This document shows positions 8,051 to 16,206 of a DNA stretch of 62,944 bases, one piece after another. Positions within the stretch are counted from its first letter, which is position 1. Every line of letters begins with the position of its first letter. The notes under the pieces are model-generated. The model saw nothing but the letters and a program-made list of their open reading frames with translations. It was not told where the DNA came from and searched no databases. Source of the stretch: Streptomyces ipomoeae 91-03 (GTDB taxonomy: Bacteria; Actinomycetota; Actinomycetes; Streptomycetales; Streptomycetaceae). The DNA lies in NCBI RefSeq assembly GCF_000317595.1, contig NZ_AEJC01000153.1:1-62944 (forward strand). The letters run 5' to 3'. Made by a program: the position numbers and the translations under genes.

Positions 8051-8923
8051 ATGACGGAGAACACCACACCCCAGAACGCACACCAGGCCTCCACGCAGGA
8101 CGCCACCGGCAAACACCGCCGGGACAAGAGCGTCCAACGGCGCCGGGTCCTCATCGGCGGTGCCTCGGTCGCCGCCGTGGGCGGGCTCGCGGCGGCCGGC
8201 CTGGCGGCGGCCACCACCGACAGCGGCACCGCGTCGAGCACCACCGCCGACTCCTCCTCGACCTCCGAGTCGTCGTCCGAGTCGTCGTCCTCCTCGACCA
8301 GCAGCGTCTGTGTCCTGAACGCCGAGGTCACCGAGGGTCCGTACTCCCTCGACGGCGCCCTGGTCCGCGAGGACATCCGGGAGGACAAGGAGGGCTTCGA
8401 GGTCCAGTACACCTTCACGGTCGTCGACGTCGCCAACGACTGCGCCCCGCTCGCGGGCGCCCTGGTGGAGATCTGGCACGCCGACCACCTCGGCGAGTAC
8501 TCCGGCTTCGTGGGCGGCAACGGCCACCAGGAGGAGGACAACGGCACCTTCCTGCGCGGCGGGCAGATGACCGACGAGAACGGTCAGTGCAGCATCACCT
8601 CGATCTGGCCGGGCCACTACGTCTCCCGCTGCACCCACGTCCATATGCGAGTGCACACGGACGTCACCCTCACCGACGACTCCTACACCGGCGGCGAGGT
8701 CATCCACACCGGACAGCTCTTCTTCGACGAGGAGATCAACGCGGAGATCCAGGCGCTGGCCCCGTACTCGGAGAACACCACGAGGGAGACGCTCCTCTCG
8801 GAGGACAGCATCTACGACGACGGGGGCGCGTCCAGTGGTCTGCTGACGCTCACCGCGCTGGGCAGCGGCGTGTCGGACGGCTTCAAGGCGACGCTGACCG
8901 TGGGCGTCGACAGCGGCGACTGA
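8051..8923 (+). CDS. Tat-exported intradiol ring-cleavage dioxygenase-like protein 2
   Basis: 290 residues. The ATG at 8051 is preferred to the one at 8045 because MTENT aligns with MTDTS of the paralogue upstream. A twin-arginine segment (QRRRVLIGGASVAAVGG) is followed by a 35-residue Ser/Thr-rich linker, much longer than in the paralogue. The catalytic part keeps all four putative Fe ligands: Tyr in GEYSGF, Tyr in WPGHY, and His-Val-His in CTHVHMRVH. GPYYLDG is changed to GPYSLDG. The role is aromatic ring cleavage outside the cytoplasm. The stop lies 13 bp from the stop of the convergent TauE gene and no terminator is visible between them. Confidence 0.85.
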   Translation: MTENTTPQNAHQASTQDATGKHRRDKSVQRRRVLIGGASVAAVGGLAAAGLAAATTDSGTASSTTADSSSTSESSSESSSSSTSSVCVLNAEVTEGPYSLDGALVREDIREDKEGFEVQYTFTVVDVANDCAPLAGALVEIWHADHLGEYSGFVGGNGHQEEDNGTFLRGGQMTDENGQCSITSIWPGHYVSRCTHVHMRVHTDVTLTDDSYTGGEVIHTGQLFFDEEINAEIQALAPYSENTTRETLLSEDSIYDDGGASSGLLTLTALGSGVSDGFKATLTVGVDSGD

Positions 8924-8936
8924 CAGCCGATACGCG

Positions 8937-9899
8937 TCAGAGGTTGCGCGATCCGGCCGGTTCGACGACCGCGGACTCGGCGTCGTGGCCGGTCGCGGCG
9001 CTCCCTGTGCCCCTCTCGGGCGCGGGGAGCGCCGCCTTCTCCCTCAGGTGGGCGCGGATCGAGTACGTCAACGCCGCCGCCCAGAGCACGTACACGGCCA
9101 GGTACACCACCGTGCTCACCGCGCCCGACGCCGCGATCCAGTCGCTCTTCAGCAGCGTACGGACGTTGGTGGCGATGATGACGCCGCCGACCGCGGAGCC
9201 CAGGACGCGCGGCGGGACCAGACGGACCAGCCAGGCGGCGATGGGGGCGGCGATCAGACCGCCGAGCAGGAAGGCGGCGACCCAGGCCCAGTCGAGGCCC
9301 TGGGAGCCGAGGGAGAAGAGGAAGCCGAGGCTCGCGGCGACCGCGACGAGGAACTCGCTCGTGTCGATCGAGCCGATGACCTTGCGGGGCTCCATCCGGC
9401 CGCTGGCCAGCAGCGCGGGCGTCCCGACCGGGCCCCACCCGCCCCCGCCGGTGGCGTCCAGGAAGCCGGCGACCAGGCCGAGCGGCGACAGGAACCGCTT
9501 CCGCAACGGCTGGCCGAGCCGTTCCTTGGGCAGTCCGCGCAGGGTGAAGCGGGACAGGACGTAGAGGCCGAGACCGAGCAGGATCAGCGACATCAGCGGC
9601 GCGGCGACCTCGGTGGAGAGGTTCGACAGGACCGTGGCCCCCAGGAACGCGCCCACCGCGCCCGGCACACCGATCCTGGTGACGACCTTCCAGTCCACGT
9701 TGCCGAACCGCCAGTGCGAGGCGCCCGACATCAGCGTCGTACCGATCTCGGCGAGGTGGACCGTGGCCGAGGCCGCGGCCGGGTTGGTGCCCATGGCGAG
9801 CAGCAGCGTCGTCGAGGTGACCCCGTAGGCCATGCCCAGGCTGCCGTCCACCAGTTGGGCGCCCAGACCCGCAAGCGCGAGCAGTACCAGCGTCCGCAT
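8937..9899 (-). CDS. TauE/SafE-family sulfite/anion exporter
   Basis: 320 residues from ATG 9899 (MRTLVLLALAGLG). It has about eight hydrophobic segments, and both halves show the TauE/SafE pattern: LVDGSLGMAYGVTSTTLLLAMG near the start and LDATGGGGWGPVGTPALLASG in the middle. Family members export sulfite, sulfoacetate or related anions. The neighbouring Rrf2 regulator and the dyad just upstream suggest control by sulfur or cysteine status. It is on the same strand as the regulator gene and 154 bp downstream of it. Confidence 0.9.
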   Translation of the reverse strand: MRTLVLLALAGLGAQLVDGSLGMAYGVTSTTLLLAMGTNPAAASATVHLAEIGTTLMSGASHWRFGNVDWKVVTRIGVPGAVGAFLGATVLSNLSTEVAAPLMSLILLGLGLYVLSRFTLRGLPKERLGQPLRKRFLSPLGLVAGFLDATGGGGWGPVGTPALLASGRMEPRKVIGSIDTSEFLVAVAASLGFLFSLGSQGLDWAWVAAFLLGGLIAAPIAAWLVRLVPPRVLGSAVGGVIIATNVRTLLKSDWIAASGAVSTVVYLAVYVLWAAALTYSIRAHLREKAALPAPERGTGSAATGHDAESAVVEPAGSRNL

Positions 9900-9924
9900 C
9901 GAGTTCGTCCCGCCTTTCCTAGCT

Positions 9925-9945
9925 TCCCCACCGGCTGAGTAGGGA
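9925..9945 (-). promoter_or_regulatory. Candidate Rrf2 operator upstream of the TauE gene
   Basis: On the minus strand this reads TCCCTAC, a 7-base spacer, then GTGGGGA: arms of 7 bases with one mismatch. It lies 26-46 bp upstream of the TauE start codon, a position suited to repression. Rrf2-type cysteine regulators use dyads of this general layout. Confidence 0.4.
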
Positions 9946-10053
9946 TTGGCCGGGCCACAGTACGGGACCGAACTGAGGAAAGGCTGAGGACGAGATAACG
10001 ATCCGGTGCGGGTTCGCTCCGCCACGGGGACACGGTCACCGGCTGCCCACCGG

Positions 10054-10512
10054 TTACGGGTTCTCCCAGGCGGCCGGTTCCGCCGCCAGCTGCTTCACCG
10101 GCTCGGGCAGCGCACCGGCCGCGATGTCGGCCACGGTGACGCCCTCCAGGATGCGGCGGACGTTGGCCCGCAGGGCGATCCAGAGGGGCAGCAGGGGTTC
10201 GGCGGAACCAGTGTAGGTCAGCCCCGTGGGCCGCTCGCCGCGTACGGACACGATGGGCCCGTCGACGGTACGGATGATGTCGGCGACGGTGATCTCGCCG
10301 GGGTCGCGGGCGAGCCGGTATCCCCCGCTCCCACCCCGCCGGCTGGTGACCAGCCCCCCGCGCCGCAGATCCCCGAGGATCCCCTCCAGGAACTTGTGCG
10401 GAATCTCCTGCGCCGAGGCGATGACCTCCCCCTTGACCGGCCCCTCCTCCTGCCGCACGGCCAACTCCAACACAGCCCGTACCGCGTAGTCCGCCCGCGC
10501 AGAGATCCTCAT
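10054..10512 (-). CDS. Rrf2-family transcriptional regulator without cysteines
   Basis: 152 residues. The winged helix is typical: MRISARADYAVRAVLELA, then SAQEIPHKFLEGILGDLRRGGLVTSRRGGSGGYRLAR. Many Rrf2 proteins (IscR, NsrR) hold an Fe-S cluster through three Cys in the loop after the DNA-binding domain. This protein has no Cys at all, so it cannot, and resembles the CymR class, which senses cysteine metabolism through partner proteins or small molecules. It probably controls the sulfite-type exporter downstream. Confidence 0.87.
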   Translation of the reverse strand: MRISARADYAVRAVLELAVRQEEGPVKGEVIASAQEIPHKFLEGILGDLRRGGLVTSRRGGSGGYRLARDPGEITVADIIRTVDGPIVSVRGERPTGLTYTGSAEPLLPLWIALRANVRRILEGVTVADIAAGALPEPVKQLAAEPAAWENP

Positions 10513-10549
10513 GGGGCCATTGTCGCCTGCTTGGCACCGCCGCCCAGCA

Positions 10550-10640
10550 CCCCGCGCCCCATTAGGGGCGCGAGGCGGATATGCGGCTCCGCCGCGTGGG
10601 CGCGAGCAACCACGAACGACCCGCAGTCGGCGACAGACGG
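10550..10640. repeat. Streptomyces dispersed hairpin repeat element
   Basis: Hairpin CGCGCCCC (10553-10560)-ATTA-GGGGCGCG (10565-10572), then a second hairpin GCGGC-TCC-GCCGC (10583-10595) and a conserved-looking tail. The same element lies inverted near 20430-20498, and its core hairpin is at 16139-16159. Such elements are scattered between Streptomyces genes and can act as bidirectional terminators. Here it separates the convergent ends of neither gene: it lies between the Rrf2 start and the GH51 stop. Confidence 0.7.
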
Positions 10641-10654
10641 TCTCGACCGAGCTC

Positions 10655-12169
10655 CTAGCCGAGCCGGATCACATTCCAGGACAGCGGCTCAAGAACCGCG
10701 CTCAACACCCCGTCCCGAAGCACCGCCCCCTCAACCGCATGCGGAACCACCCTCTCCGGCTCCTCCAACGTGTTCCGCGCGTCAGGATCGGCATCGGCAA
10801 CCGCACTGTGCTCGACAACCCGGCTCAACTCCAGCCCGTTCAGCACCACTTCCAACGGCAGCGCAGCGTCCCGGCTGCGGTTCACCGCGAAAACGGTCAC
10901 CGCCCCGTCGTCGGCCCGCACCGCCGTCGCATGCAGCAGCGCCGCTTCCCCGTACTTCTTCGTCTCGTACGTCGGCGAGTCCACCCGTACGTCGAGCACC
11001 TGACCGCGCCCGTACCGCGAGGCCTGCGCGAAGGGGAAGAAGGTCGTCTGCCGCCAGGCGGGTCCGCCCGGCTCGGTCATGATCGGGGCGATGACGTTGA
11101 CGAGCTGGGCGAGACAGGCGACGGTGACCCGGTCGGCGTGCCGCAGCAGCGCGATCAGCAGGGAACCGAAGACGACCGCGTCCATGACGCTGTAGTTGTC
11201 CTCCAGCAGACGCGGGGCCTCCGGCCAGTCCAGCGGGTTCTCCTTCGCGGAGTCCTCCCACTCCTGGAGGTACCAGACGTTCCACTCGTCGAAGGAGAGG
11301 TTGATCTTCTTCTTGGACTTGAGCTTCGCGCCCACGTGGTCGGCGGTGGCGATCACGTTCTCGATGAAGGACTCCATGTCGACGGCGGAGGCGAGGAAGG
11401 AGTCGTAGTCGCCGTCGGTGGGCCAGTAATAGGCGTGCAGGGAGACGTAGTCGACGAGGTCGTACGTCTCCTCCAGGACCGTCGCCTCCCAGGCGGCGAA
11501 GGTCGGCATGGACTGGCTGGAGGAGCCGCAGGCGACGAGTTCGACGCCGGGGTCGATCTGGCGCATGGCGCGGGCGGTCTCGGCGGCGACACGGCCGTAC
11601 TCCTGGGCGGTCTTGTGGCCGGTCTGCCAGGGGCCGTCCATCTCGTTGCCCAGGCACCAGAGTTTGATGCCGAAGGGGTCCTTGTCGCCGTGGGCGACGC
11701 GGAGGTCGGACAGGGCCGTGCCGGCGGGGTGGTTGGCGTACTCCTGGAGTTCCAGGGCCTCGGCGACGCCTCGGGTGCCGAGGTTGAGGGCCATCATGGG
11801 CTCGGCCTGGGGGCCGATCTTCTTCAGGAAGGCGATGTACTCGGAGAGGCCGAAGCGGTTGGTCTCGGTGGAGCGCCAGGCGAGGTCGAGGCGGCGGGGG
11901 CGGTCCTCCACCGGACCGACGGAGTCCTCCCACTTGTAGCCGGAGACGAAGTTGCCGCCGGGGTAGCGGATCGTGGTGACGCCCAACTCCCGGACCAGCT
12001 CCAGCACATCGGTGCGCAGGCCCGCCTCGTCGGCCGTCGGGTGGCCCGGCTCGTGGATCCCGGTGTAGACGCAGCGGCCGAGGTGTTCGACGAAGGAGCC
12101 GAAGAGTCGGGGGTTGACCTCGCCGACCGTGAAAGCGGGGTCGAGGGTGAAGCGGGCGGTACGGGACAT
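10655..12169 (-). CDS. abfA: GH51 alpha-L-arabinofuranosidase
   Basis: 504 residues, the usual length, from ATG 12169 with GAAGGG upstream. Family landmarks are FGSFVEHLGRCVYTGI near the N-terminus, RYPGGNFVSGYKWEDSVGP, the acid/base GNEMDGPWQ with Glu176, HAYYWPTDGDYDSFLA, and the nucleophile in FDEWNVWY with Glu295. The 119-residue spacing matches characterised GH51 enzymes. The C-terminal 150 residues form a beta-sandwich. There is no signal peptide, so it acts inside the cell, releasing arabinose from imported arabino-oligosaccharides. It stands alone in the region, with an imperfect dyad directly upstream. Confidence 0.95.
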   Translation of the reverse strand: MSRTARFTLDPAFTVGEVNPRLFGSFVEHLGRCVYTGIHEPGHPTADEAGLRTDVLELVRELGVTTIRYPGGNFVSGYKWEDSVGPVEDRPRRLDLAWRSTETNRFGLSEYIAFLKKIGPQAEPMMALNLGTRGVAEALELQEYANHPAGTALSDLRVAHGDKDPFGIKLWCLGNEMDGPWQTGHKTAQEYGRVAAETARAMRQIDPGVELVACGSSSQSMPTFAAWEATVLEETYDLVDYVSLHAYYWPTDGDYDSFLASAVDMESFIENVIATADHVGAKLKSKKKINLSFDEWNVWYLQEWEDSAKENPLDWPEAPRLLEDNYSVMDAVVFGSLLIALLRHADRVTVACLAQLVNVIAPIMTEPGGPAWRQTTFFPFAQASRYGRGQVLDVRVDSPTYETKKYGEAALLHATAVRADDGAVTVFAVNRSRDAALPLEVVLNGLELSRVVEHSAVADADPDARNTLEEPERVVPHAVEGAVLRDGVLSAVLEPLSWNVIRLG

Positions 12170-12182
12170 GGGAGCCCTTCGT

Positions 12183-12219
12183 CGTTCGACATTACGGATG
12201 GCGCTCGTTACATCGAACG
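12183..12219. promoter_or_regulatory. Candidate operator upstream of the arabinofuranosidase gene
   Basis: Dyad with 14-base arms (CGTTCGACATTACG at 12183-12196 and CGTTACATCGAACG at 12206-12219; 11 of 14 pair) around a 9-base centre. It begins 14 bp upstream of the ATG, where a LacI/GntR-type repressor could act. Confidence 0.4.
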
Positions 12220-12421
12220 GGACGCTAGGGTCGAAGTCAGGGCGCGTCAATGGGGGCCGGGTGCCCGGGCGTCCGCCGTGCACGACGAGTGGCGCGTGCG
12301 GGTTGTACGTGGCTGGTCGCTCTCCCGCTCTCGGTCGGCCGATCTTCAACGACCGCTGGATTTTGTGGTGTCGGGCCGCAGCGGCCACATAGGGTCGGGC
12401 CGAGGAGGGGGGACCCGGGCG

Positions 12422-13102
12422 ATGAGCGGCGAGGGCGCGGCGGAGGTCGGCGGTCTGCGGAGGGTCGCCGCGCGGGCGCGGGCGGCGTTGTCGCCCTCTC
12501 GGTCCTCCGCCGAGATGCGGAAGTTGACCGTCGGGCTCGCCAAGGCGGTGCGGGCGAGGCTGGACGCGCCCGTCGGGGTACGGGAGTTGGGGGCGGCGCT
12601 GTGTGCGGAGATGAGCGCCCGGCGGGGTGGGCGGCCGGTGGAGTTGCGGTTCGAGCGGTTTCCGGACGAGTTCGAGGTCACGGGGTTGTGGATGGAGTTC
12701 CCGGACTTCGACCTGGTGATCGTCGAGGAGCGGGCGGAGACGGTGCAGCAACTGGTCATCCTGGGCCATGAGTTGTGGCACATGCACGCCGGGCACTGTC
12801 ATCACCATGTGAAGGGCGCCGACGCCGCCGCGATCGCGCTGTCCGGGCGTGCGGGGTGGCGCGGGTCCGCGCTCTCCCCCAAGCTGTCGGCCGCGTTCGA
12901 GCAGGGCGGCACCCCGATCGCGGCCCGCAACGGCTCGCACGCCTCCGAGGAGCGGGAGGCCGAGGACTTCGGGCACCTCCTCGCCACCGCCTTCCGTGCC
13001 TGGGTGGACACCGGGCCGGGCGGCGGCGGTCCCGTCGACCCGGCCGACCCCGTGGGGCGGGCCATCCAGGCGTCCCTGGGCTGTCGCAGGCCCCGCGGAT
13101 GA
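12422..13102 (+). CDS. HExxH zinc-peptidase-like protein (toxin-component/ImmA-IrrE-like)
   Basis: 226 residues from ATG 12422. The centre contains VILGHELWHMHAGHCHHH, an HExxH zinc motif with extra His, set in a FPDFDLVIVEERAETVQQLVILG context like the ImmA/IrrE-related proteins annotated in Streptomyces as toxin components. A conserved Glu (EREAEDFG) further on could be the third zinc ligand. No antitoxin-like gene precedes it. It overlaps the following membrane-protein region by ATGA, so the two are expressed together. In many actinomycetes this pair sits beside an XRE regulator, which is missing here. The function is unproven; it could be a regulatory protease. Confidence 0.75.
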   Translation: MSGEGAAEVGGLRRVAARARAALSPSRSSAEMRKLTVGLAKAVRARLDAPVGVRELGAALCAEMSARRGGRPVELRFERFPDEFEVTGLWMEFPDFDLVIVEERAETVQQLVILGHELWHMHAGHCHHHVKGADAAAIALSGRAGWRGSALSPKLSAAFEQGGTPIAARNGSHASEEREAEDFGHLLATAFRAWVDTGPGGGGPVDPADPVGRAIQASLGCRRPRG

Positions 13103-13113
13103 GAGGAGCCGCC

Positions 13114-14355
13114 GTGGCCGTGACGACGACGGGGGCCATGAGTCCCGCCGACTTCTTCGGCGGGCTGTACATCTCCTTCTGGATCCCCACGGCCGTGCTG
13201 ACCGCCGCCCTGATGATCAAGCTGCCCAGCATCGTGAAGCTGTGGCGGGAACCGCTGCTGCGCGCGGTCGGCGGGCTGCTGCTGCTCGCCTGCTGTGTGT
13301 TCGTGTTCGCGGTGCCGTCGACGATCGCGTGGACCAACCGGGTCGCCGGGGTGCCGAACATCGCCGCGCCCTGGGTGTACTCCCTGATCACCGCGTTCTG
13401 CGCGTCCGGTCTGCTGCTGATCGTCGCCTGGCGGCACGGCCCGCCCGACAGCTCCGCGACGACCCGCCGGGCCCGGCGCCGGGTCGTCGCCGTGTACGCG
13501 TCGGTGATCGTCCTGCTGTGGGTGCTGTTCGCGCTGGCCGACGTCGACGAGGAGCGGCTGCGCGATCTCGACACGTACTACGCCACCACGCCCTTCATGC
13601 GCGAGGAGATCCTTCTCTACCTGGTCGCGCACACGGCCGCCTGCGTGATCACGTACCGGCTGATCCGCGACTGGGTCCGCGTGAACGGCCTCGACCTGTG
13701 GCTGCGCGGCGGTCTCAAGGCGCTGGGCATCGGCTACGCGCTCAACCTGGTGTTCGACGCCGCGAAGCTCACGGCGCTGGTCGCCCGCTGGACCGGGCAC
13801 GACCTGGACTGGCTGAGCACCCATCTCGCGCCGCCGGTGGCCGCCGTGGCGGCCATCTTCGTCGCGGTCGGCTTCATCCTTCCGCACGGCGGCCAGTATC
13901 TGCACGACCGCTGGCGGGTACGGGTCGGCCTCTGGCGGCTGCGCCCCCTGTACCTGCTGACCCGCACCGCCGGCGGCCCCGGCGTCCCCTTCACCCTGCG
14001 CGCCCCGGCGGAGCTGCGCCTCACCCGCCGCGAGACCTTCATCCGCGACGCCCTGCTCCAGCTCGGCCGCCACCTCGACGAGGACCTGCGCCGCCGTTCG
14101 TACGACGCGGCCCTCGCCCTCGGCCACACCCCGGCCCGGGCGAGAGCCCTGGCCGCCGCGATCACGATCCAGGACGCGCTGGCCGCGCGGAGGCGGTCGC
14201 CCGTCGACGGGCCGACGGCGTCCGCCCCGCCGTTCGCCACCTCCGATCTCCTCCAGGACATCGAGGCGGTGTCGCGGATGCTCCGCCGGACGGCCGACAT
14301 CGAGGCGGTACGCACCCTCGCGGCCACCTCGGCGCGCGCGTCCTCCCCCCGCTGA
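13114..14355 (+). CDS. MAB_1171c-family multi-pass membrane protein
   Basis: 413 residues. The GTG at 13114 lies 5 bases after AGGAG; an ATG at 13099 overlapping the previous stop is the alternative. The N-terminal 260 residues hold about seven hydrophobic helices (FWIPTAVLTAALMIKL, LLLLACCVFVFAVP, VVAVYASVIVLLWVLFAL and others). They are followed by a soluble C-terminal tail with LTRRETFIRDALLQLGRHLDEDLRR. The pattern fits the family named after Mycobacterium abscessus MAB_1171c and loosely called putative transporter. The tight link with the HExxH protein suggests that the protease-like partner acts on or with this protein. Confidence 0.75.
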   Translation: MAVTTTGAMSPADFFGGLYISFWIPTAVLTAALMIKLPSIVKLWREPLLRAVGGLLLLACCVFVFAVPSTIAWTNRVAGVPNIAAPWVYSLITAFCASGLLLIVAWRHGPPDSSATTRRARRRVVAVYASVIVLLWVLFALADVDEERLRDLDTYYATTPFMREEILLYLVAHTAACVITYRLIRDWVRVNGLDLWLRGGLKALGIGYALNLVFDAAKLTALVARWTGHDLDWLSTHLAPPVAAVAAIFVAVGFILPHGGQYLHDRWRVRVGLWRLRPLYLLTRTAGGPGVPFTLRAPAELRLTRRETFIRDALLQLGRHLDEDLRRRSYDAALALGHTPARARALAAAITIQDALAARRRSPVDGPTASAPPFATSDLLQDIEAVSRMLRRTADIEAVRTLAATSARASSPR

Positions 14356-14374
14356 GGCTGAAGCGGGGGGAGGA
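14341..14374. terminator. Strong bidirectional terminator
   Basis: A perfect 13-bp stem (TCCTCCCCCCGCT at 14341-14353, AGCGGGGGGAGGA at 14362-14374) with an 8-base loop. It overlaps the stop codon of the membrane-protein gene and sits 15 bp from the stop of the convergent SMP-30 gene, so it can serve both. Confidence 0.88.
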
Positions 14375-14389
14375 GATGGCGGCCGGGGT

Positions 14390-15235
14390 TCAGCCTGCGA
14401 ACGGTGGCTGGGCGAGGCCCTTGCCCGCGCCCGGGACCACCAGCAGCGAGCCCGACAGGGGGTGCGGTGTGTCCGTGCCGACGCGGGCCGTGGTGATGTA
14501 CAGGTCGGTCAGGTCGGGGCCGGCGAAGGCGCAGGCCGTGGGGCGGGGGGTGGGGAGGTCGATCACGCGGTCCAGGTCGCCGGACGGGGTGTAGCGGCGG
14601 ACGGCGCCGCCCTCCCACAGGGCGACCCAGACACAGCCCTCGGCGTCGACGGTGAGGCCGTCGGGGAAGCCGGCGCCCTCCTCGATCGTCACGAAGGGGC
14701 GCCGGTCGACCGGCAGGTGGCCGTCGTAGTCGAAGACGTCGATGCGGCGGGTCGGTGAGTCGATGTAGTACATCAGCCGTCCGTCGGGGCTCCAGCCGGT
14801 GCCGTTGCTGACGGCGACGTCGTCGAGGATCGGCGTCACGGTGCCGTCGCCGGTGATCCGGCGCAGGGTGCCGCCGCCCGGGGCCTCGTCGTAGCGCATG
14901 GTGCCGGCGAAGAGGGAGCCGTCGGGGGCGACGGCGGCGTCGTTGGCGCGGCGGCCGGGGACGGGCTCGTGGTGCAGCCACCGGAAGCCGCCGTCGGCGT
15001 CGCGCAGCCCGACGCCGTCCCGGAGGTTGAGGACGAGGCCGCCGCCGGCGCGGGGCTTGACGGCGCCGACGTGTTGTTCGGTGACGAGGACCGTGCGGCG
15101 GCCGTCGGCCGGGTCGAACGTGTAGACGCGGGAGCCGAGGATGTCGATCCAGATCAGCCGCTGGGCTTCGGCGTCCCAGGTGGGACCCTCGCCGAGGGTC
15201 GCGTACTCCCGTACCGCTACTTCGTAGGTGCTCAT
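14390..15235 (-). CDS. SMP-30/gluconolactonase-family lactonase
   Basis: 281 residues, cytoplasmic. It is a six-bladed beta-propeller of the SMP-30/regucalcin family: LGEGPTWDAEAQRLIWIDI carries the metal-binding Glu, RANDAAVAPDGSLFAGTM the Asn/Asp, VSNGTGWSPDG the central Asn, and FPDGLTVDAEGCVWVAL the catalytic Asp. Such enzymes hydrolyse sugar-acid lactones (gluconolactone, arabinonolactone and similar) with a divalent metal. Its ATG overlaps the stop of the IclR gene (ATGA), so it is the target of that regulator's operon. A pathway of oxidative sugar catabolism is likely, but no dehydrogenase lies next to it. Confidence 0.88.
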   Translation of the reverse strand: MSTYEVAVREYATLGEGPTWDAEAQRLIWIDILGSRVYTFDPADGRRTVLVTEQHVGAVKPRAGGGLVLNLRDGVGLRDADGGFRWLHHEPVPGRRANDAAVAPDGSLFAGTMRYDEAPGGGTLRRITGDGTVTPILDDVAVSNGTGWSPDGRLMYYIDSPTRRIDVFDYDGHLPVDRRPFVTIEEGAGFPDGLTVDAEGCVWVALWEGGAVRRYTPSGDLDRVIDLPTPRPTACAFAGPDLTDLYITTARVGTDTPHPLSGSLLVVPGAGKGLAQPPFAG

Positions 15236-16005
15236 GCCACGCTCCGGTATCCGAGGCGCTCGGAGAGTTCCGCGGCGCCCTTGACGGCCAGCTGTTCCAG
15301 CTCGATACGGCGCTCGTCGCTCCAGCGGATCATGGGGACGGAGATCGAGAGCGCGGCGACGACCTTGCCGGCGCGGTCGCGGACCGGGGCGGCGACGCAG
15401 GAGACATCGGGGTTGGACTCCCGGCTCTCCACGGCGAGACCCCGCTCACGGATCCGCGCCAGGGCCTCCCGCAGGGCGGCCGGGTCGGTGATGCTGTTGG
15501 GTGTCATGGCGACCAGATCGGCGTTGTCCGGGATACGGGCGTTCAGCTCGGCCTCGGGAAGGGAGGCGAGGAGCATCTTGCCGACGGAGGTGCAGTGCGC
15601 CGGGAGGCGGCGGCCGGCGGCGGAGACCATGCGGACCGCGTGCGTGGAGTCGACCTTGGCGATGTAGATGACGTCCGTGTACTCCAGGATCGCCACGTGC
15701 ACCGTCTCGTCGCAGGTCTCGGCCACGGACCGGGCGACCTGCTGGCCCTCGGCGGCGAGGTCCAGCTGCTCGGCGTAGCGGCTGCCGAGCTGGTACGGGC
15801 GGACGCCGAGGCGGTAGCGTCCCGGCTGGCCCTGCACCGGCACGATGTACGCGCGGGCGGCGAGCGTGGTGACCAGCTCGTGCACCGTGGTGCGCGGCAG
15901 CTGGAGCTTGCGCACGATGTCGGGGGCCGACAGTGTGCCGTCCCCGTCGAGGAAGAGCTCCAATATGTCGAGCGCCCGGGTCACGGCAGGTACTAGGCGT
16001 CCCAC
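15232..16005 (-). CDS. IclR-family transcriptional regulator
   Basis: 257 residues from the GTG at 16005, which follows GGGAGGGGG by 8 bases. The N-terminal winged helix is RALDILELFLDGDGTLSAPDIVRKLQLPRTTVHELVTTL; the effector domain follows with CDETVHVAILEYTDVIYIAKV, LPAHCTSVGKMLLA and SCVAAPVRDRAGKVVAALSIS. IclR proteins are sugar-acid or aromatic-responsive regulators. It is the first gene of a two-gene operon with the SMP-30 lactonase, so the effector may be a sugar lactone or acid. Confidence 0.9.
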   Translation of the reverse strand: MGRLVPAVTRALDILELFLDGDGTLSAPDIVRKLQLPRTTVHELVTTLAARAYIVPVQGQPGRYRLGVRPYQLGSRYAEQLDLAAEGQQVARSVAETCDETVHVAILEYTDVIYIAKVDSTHAVRMVSAAGRRLPAHCTSVGKMLLASLPEAELNARIPDNADLVAMTPNSITDPAALREALARIRERGLAVESRESNPDVSCVAAPVRDRAGKVVAALSISVPMIRWSDERRIELEQLAVKGAAELSERLGYRSVA

Positions 16006-16138
16006 GGTCGGCCCCCTCCCTTGTCTCTGTGAGTCTGTTCGAAATTTCAACAGACGATCGGCATAACGAACACAGGCTAGTCAACGGGATGCGGGCGGGC
16101 AATGGTCGGGTGCGCTCTGTGACGGGGGAACAGCCTGA

Positions 16139-16159
16139 CCGCGCCCCTTGGGGGCGCGG
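16139..16159. terminator. Dispersed-type hairpin, probable terminator of the PucR gene
   Basis: CCGCGCCCC (16139-16147)-TTG-GGGGCGCGG (16151-16159). Flanking CAGCC/GGCTG bases extend the fold. It lies 47 bp beyond the stop of the minus-strand PucR-type gene. Confidence 0.65.
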
Positions 16160-16206
16160 CTGTCCTCCGCTTTCCAGCCGACCGAGACGGGTGGGCGGGC
16201 GAAGAG

